Assembly (NCBI RefSeq): GCF_004752005.1
Contig: NZ_CP038493.1
Location: 3,744,302 to 3,808,301, forward strand
Source: Thalassotalea sp. HSM 43
GTDB lineage: Bacteria; Pseudomonadota; Gammaproteobacteria; Enterobacterales; Alteromonadaceae
Direction: 5' to 3'
Length of the DNA stretch: 64,000 nt
The notes beneath the pieces were generated by a model. It had not been told where the DNA came from. It did no database searches and saw only the letters and a list, made by a program, of their open reading frames with translations. Positions 62,785 to 64,000 of this stretch are shown here, piece after piece. The position numbers and the translations under genes are program-made. Position 1 is the first letter of the stretch. The number at the start of each line of letters is the position of its first letter.

Positions 62785-63435
62785 ATGGTGCGACGTTTAA
62801 TCTGTTTGATTGTTACCTTAGGCATGAGTGCGGTTAGCATGGCGACAACCATTACCGTCGTCACAAAACAACAACAACCGGTTTCTGGGATAGTTGTTTA
62901 TCTCGAACCGTTAACACATCAAGCGAATATTAAAGAGTACCTAGGTGAACCTGTTGTCATCAGTCAAAAAGACAAAAAGTTTACGCCATATTTAACCGTT
63001 GTCGCCAAAGGCACGCCGGTTATCTTTGATAACCATGACGATATAACGCATCACATATATACCGTAAACGAAACCACGCGTTTTGATTTTAAGCTAAAGA
63101 CTCAAGGCCAGCCAAAGCAAATTAGCGTCGACACCAGCAATGAGATTGCCATGGGATGCAATATCCATGATTGGATGGCAGGGCACCTGTTTGTCGTTGA
63201 TACACCGTATTTTGCAATGACCGATGCATCCGGCCAAGCGCAGCTTAATGAACTACCATCGGGTGATTATCAAATCCGCATCTACCACCCTAAAATGTCA
63301 ACTCAAGACCAGCAACAGCGATACCCATTCAGTAGTGATTTAACACAATTTACAGTCGAAATTACTGGTGATAAACCGGAAAATGATCCACAACAGCATA
63401 TTGACGAGTTTGACTTTGCAGAAGGCTATGAATAA
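62785..63435 (+). CDS. Cupredoxin-like periplasmic protein (methylamine utilisation protein type)
   Basis: 216 residues. Signal peptide 1-20. The blue-copper ligands are visible: His at 89 or 90 (DDITHHIYT), C125, H128 and M131 in GCNIHDWMAGH. A C-terminal segment (ASGQAQLNELPSGDYQIRIYHPK) resembles a carboxypeptidase-regulatory Ig fold. Database names for such proteins are usually 'methylamine utilisation protein' without functional proof. GAGG is close to both ATG 62785 and GTG 62788, so the start is uncertain by one codon. Directly upstream of a membrane sensor with no gap. Confidence 0.82.
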   Translation: MVRRLICLIVTLGMSAVSMATTITVVTKQQQPVSGIVVYLEPLTHQANIKEYLGEPVVISQKDKKFTPYLTVVAKGTPVIFDNHDDITHHIYTVNETTRFDFKLKTQGQPKQISVDTSNEIAMGCNIHDWMAGHLFVVDTPYFAMTDASGQAQLNELPSGDYQIRIYHPKMSTQDQQQRYPFSSDLTQFTVEITGDKPENDPQQHIDEFDFAEGYE

Positions 63436-64000
63436 ATGCCAGGCAAATTGACATTACAATTTGATAGTTTAAAAAAGACCATTGTGTTCTTTTTCGTGTT
63501 GTTGTTAATTATCGTGCAGGGCGTTTCTTTTTTTACCACCAAATTGGCTAATGAACGGTTGGAAGAGCAACAACTCAATTTGCAGCTCCTCAGAGCAGAA
63601 ACCTTGTTGCAAAATGAATTGGATAACCGCAATTACTATATAACCGCGTTCGCGGAAACGGTGGCCAAAGATTATGGTCTTAAGCAAGTATTGATGGAAG
63701 ATACTCGCAGCATCTTGTTTGCCCTTAATAATCATCGCCAACGAATTGATGCCGATATCGCTATCGCCATCGATAAAGAAGCCACCATCATTGGTCAATT
63801 ATTGACGATTCGAGAAGATGGTCAAAGCAAAGTGGTAAAGGGCGCTCAAATTGGTCAAATATTTGCCCAGCGCTCGTGGTTAACTGAACAATCTAAAGCC
63901 CAGTTTTGGCAATATAAAGATACGGTTTATCAGTTGGTTATCGCACCAATTCGTAATGGCGATATGGTCATCGGCTATATTAGCTTTGGCTATAATATTG
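63436..64000 (+). CDS. N-terminal sensor part of a membrane signalling protein (runs off window)
   Basis: At least 188 codons, starting at the ATG that directly follows the cupredoxin stop (TAAATG). Helix 1 is about 15-34 (TIVFFFVLLLIIVQGVSFF), then a periplasmic domain with long helix (ERLEEQQLNLQLLRAETLLQ) and beta stretches (ADIAIAIDKEATIIG, YQLVIAPIRNGDMVIGYISFG) like a CACHE sensor. The output domain lies beyond the window; I expect a GGDEF/EAL or kinase type from gene neighbourhoods I recall, but this is not shown. The pair may let copper-protein state feed into signalling. Confidence 0.75.
   Translation, partial: MPGKLTLQFDSLKKTIVFFFVLLLIIVQGVSFFTTKLANERLEEQQLNLQLLRAETLLQNELDNRNYYITAFAETVAKDYGLKQVLMEDTRSILFALNNHRQRIDADIAIAIDKEATIIGQLLTIREDGQSKVVKGAQIGQIFAQRSWLTEQSKAQFWQYKDTVYQLVIAPIRNGDMVIGYISFGYNI

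Overview
The window looks like a chromosomal segment from a marine gammaproteobacterium of the Alteromonadales, most likely Colwelliaceae (Colwellia/Thalassotalea-like). The reasons are the low-to-moderate GC content, the uspE - fnr(etrA) - TauE/SafE-like - ccoS - ccoI - ccoH - ccoPQON order as I recall it from Shewanella and relatives, a large TonB-dependent receptor tied to a catabolic island, and clustered tRNA-Asn genes. This placement is an inference from gene order and protein style. No insertion sequence, prophage or CRISPR array was seen.

Layout. 0-3 kb: the end of an unrecognised gene, a 7-bp tandem repeat, then a Tsx/OmpK-type nucleoside porin and an NCS2 purine permease. 3-12.3 kb: a microaerobic respiration block with UspE, the oxygen regulator FNR/EtrA, cbb3 oxidase assembly genes (TauE/SafE-like, ccoS, ccoI, ccoH) and the oxidase structural genes ccoNOQP, including a 59-codon ccoQ. 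There is a perfect FNR box before uspE and weaker ones before fnr and ccoN. 12.6-17.2 kb: small envelope proteins, a LysE exporter, a metallo-beta-lactamase-fold lipoprotein, a SigZ-type sigma factor and a GST-fold protein; the last two have cysteine-rich tails.

17.4-48.5 kb is a large catabolic island. Its first half holds a double-headed TetR regulator, a beta-oxidation operon (acyl-CoA ligase, MaoC hydratase, SDR, thiolase), a FadH operon, a carboxylesterase, a GPH-type transporter and a TonB receptor. Four promoters there share the motif CATACTNNNNGTTCAAA, a candidate TetR operator. The second half holds a CRP-type regulator and two convergent operons: (i) Baeyer-Villiger-type monooxygenase, Fe-alcohol dehydrogenase, thioesterase, hydrolase, SDR; (ii) two acyl-CoA dehydrogenases, MDR oxidoreductase, aldehyde dehydrogenase, TauD dioxygenase, SDR, class II aldolase. 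Each of these two operons has a TGTCACCNNGGTGACA palindrome upstream. The parts suggest import of an ester- or ketone-bearing, probably alicyclic or isoprenoid compound, hydrolysis, oxygen insertion, oxidation to an acid, CoA activation and beta-oxidation. The substrate cannot be read from the sequence.

48.7-55.7 kb: two membrane proteins (DUF6090-like, DUF418), four identical tRNA-Asn genes in an exact 155-bp tandem array, a paired DnaA-box inverted repeat, a MATE exporter, uvrB and a small unknown protein. 55.8-60.6 kb: a sigma-54-dependent two-component system whose sensor has a His/Asp-rich periplasmic segment, divergent from a His-rich secreted protein, with -24/-12-like promoters on both sides and a possible activator site between them. 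A secreted coiled-coil protein follows. The layout resembles zraP/zraSR but the secreted proteins are not recognisable ZraP. This module and the two-regulator catabolic island are the best candidates for undescribed biology. 60.8-64 kb: a small membrane protein with an in-frame repeat, an acetyltransferase/methyltransferase pair, and a cupredoxin-like protein directly followed by a membrane sensor that runs off the window.
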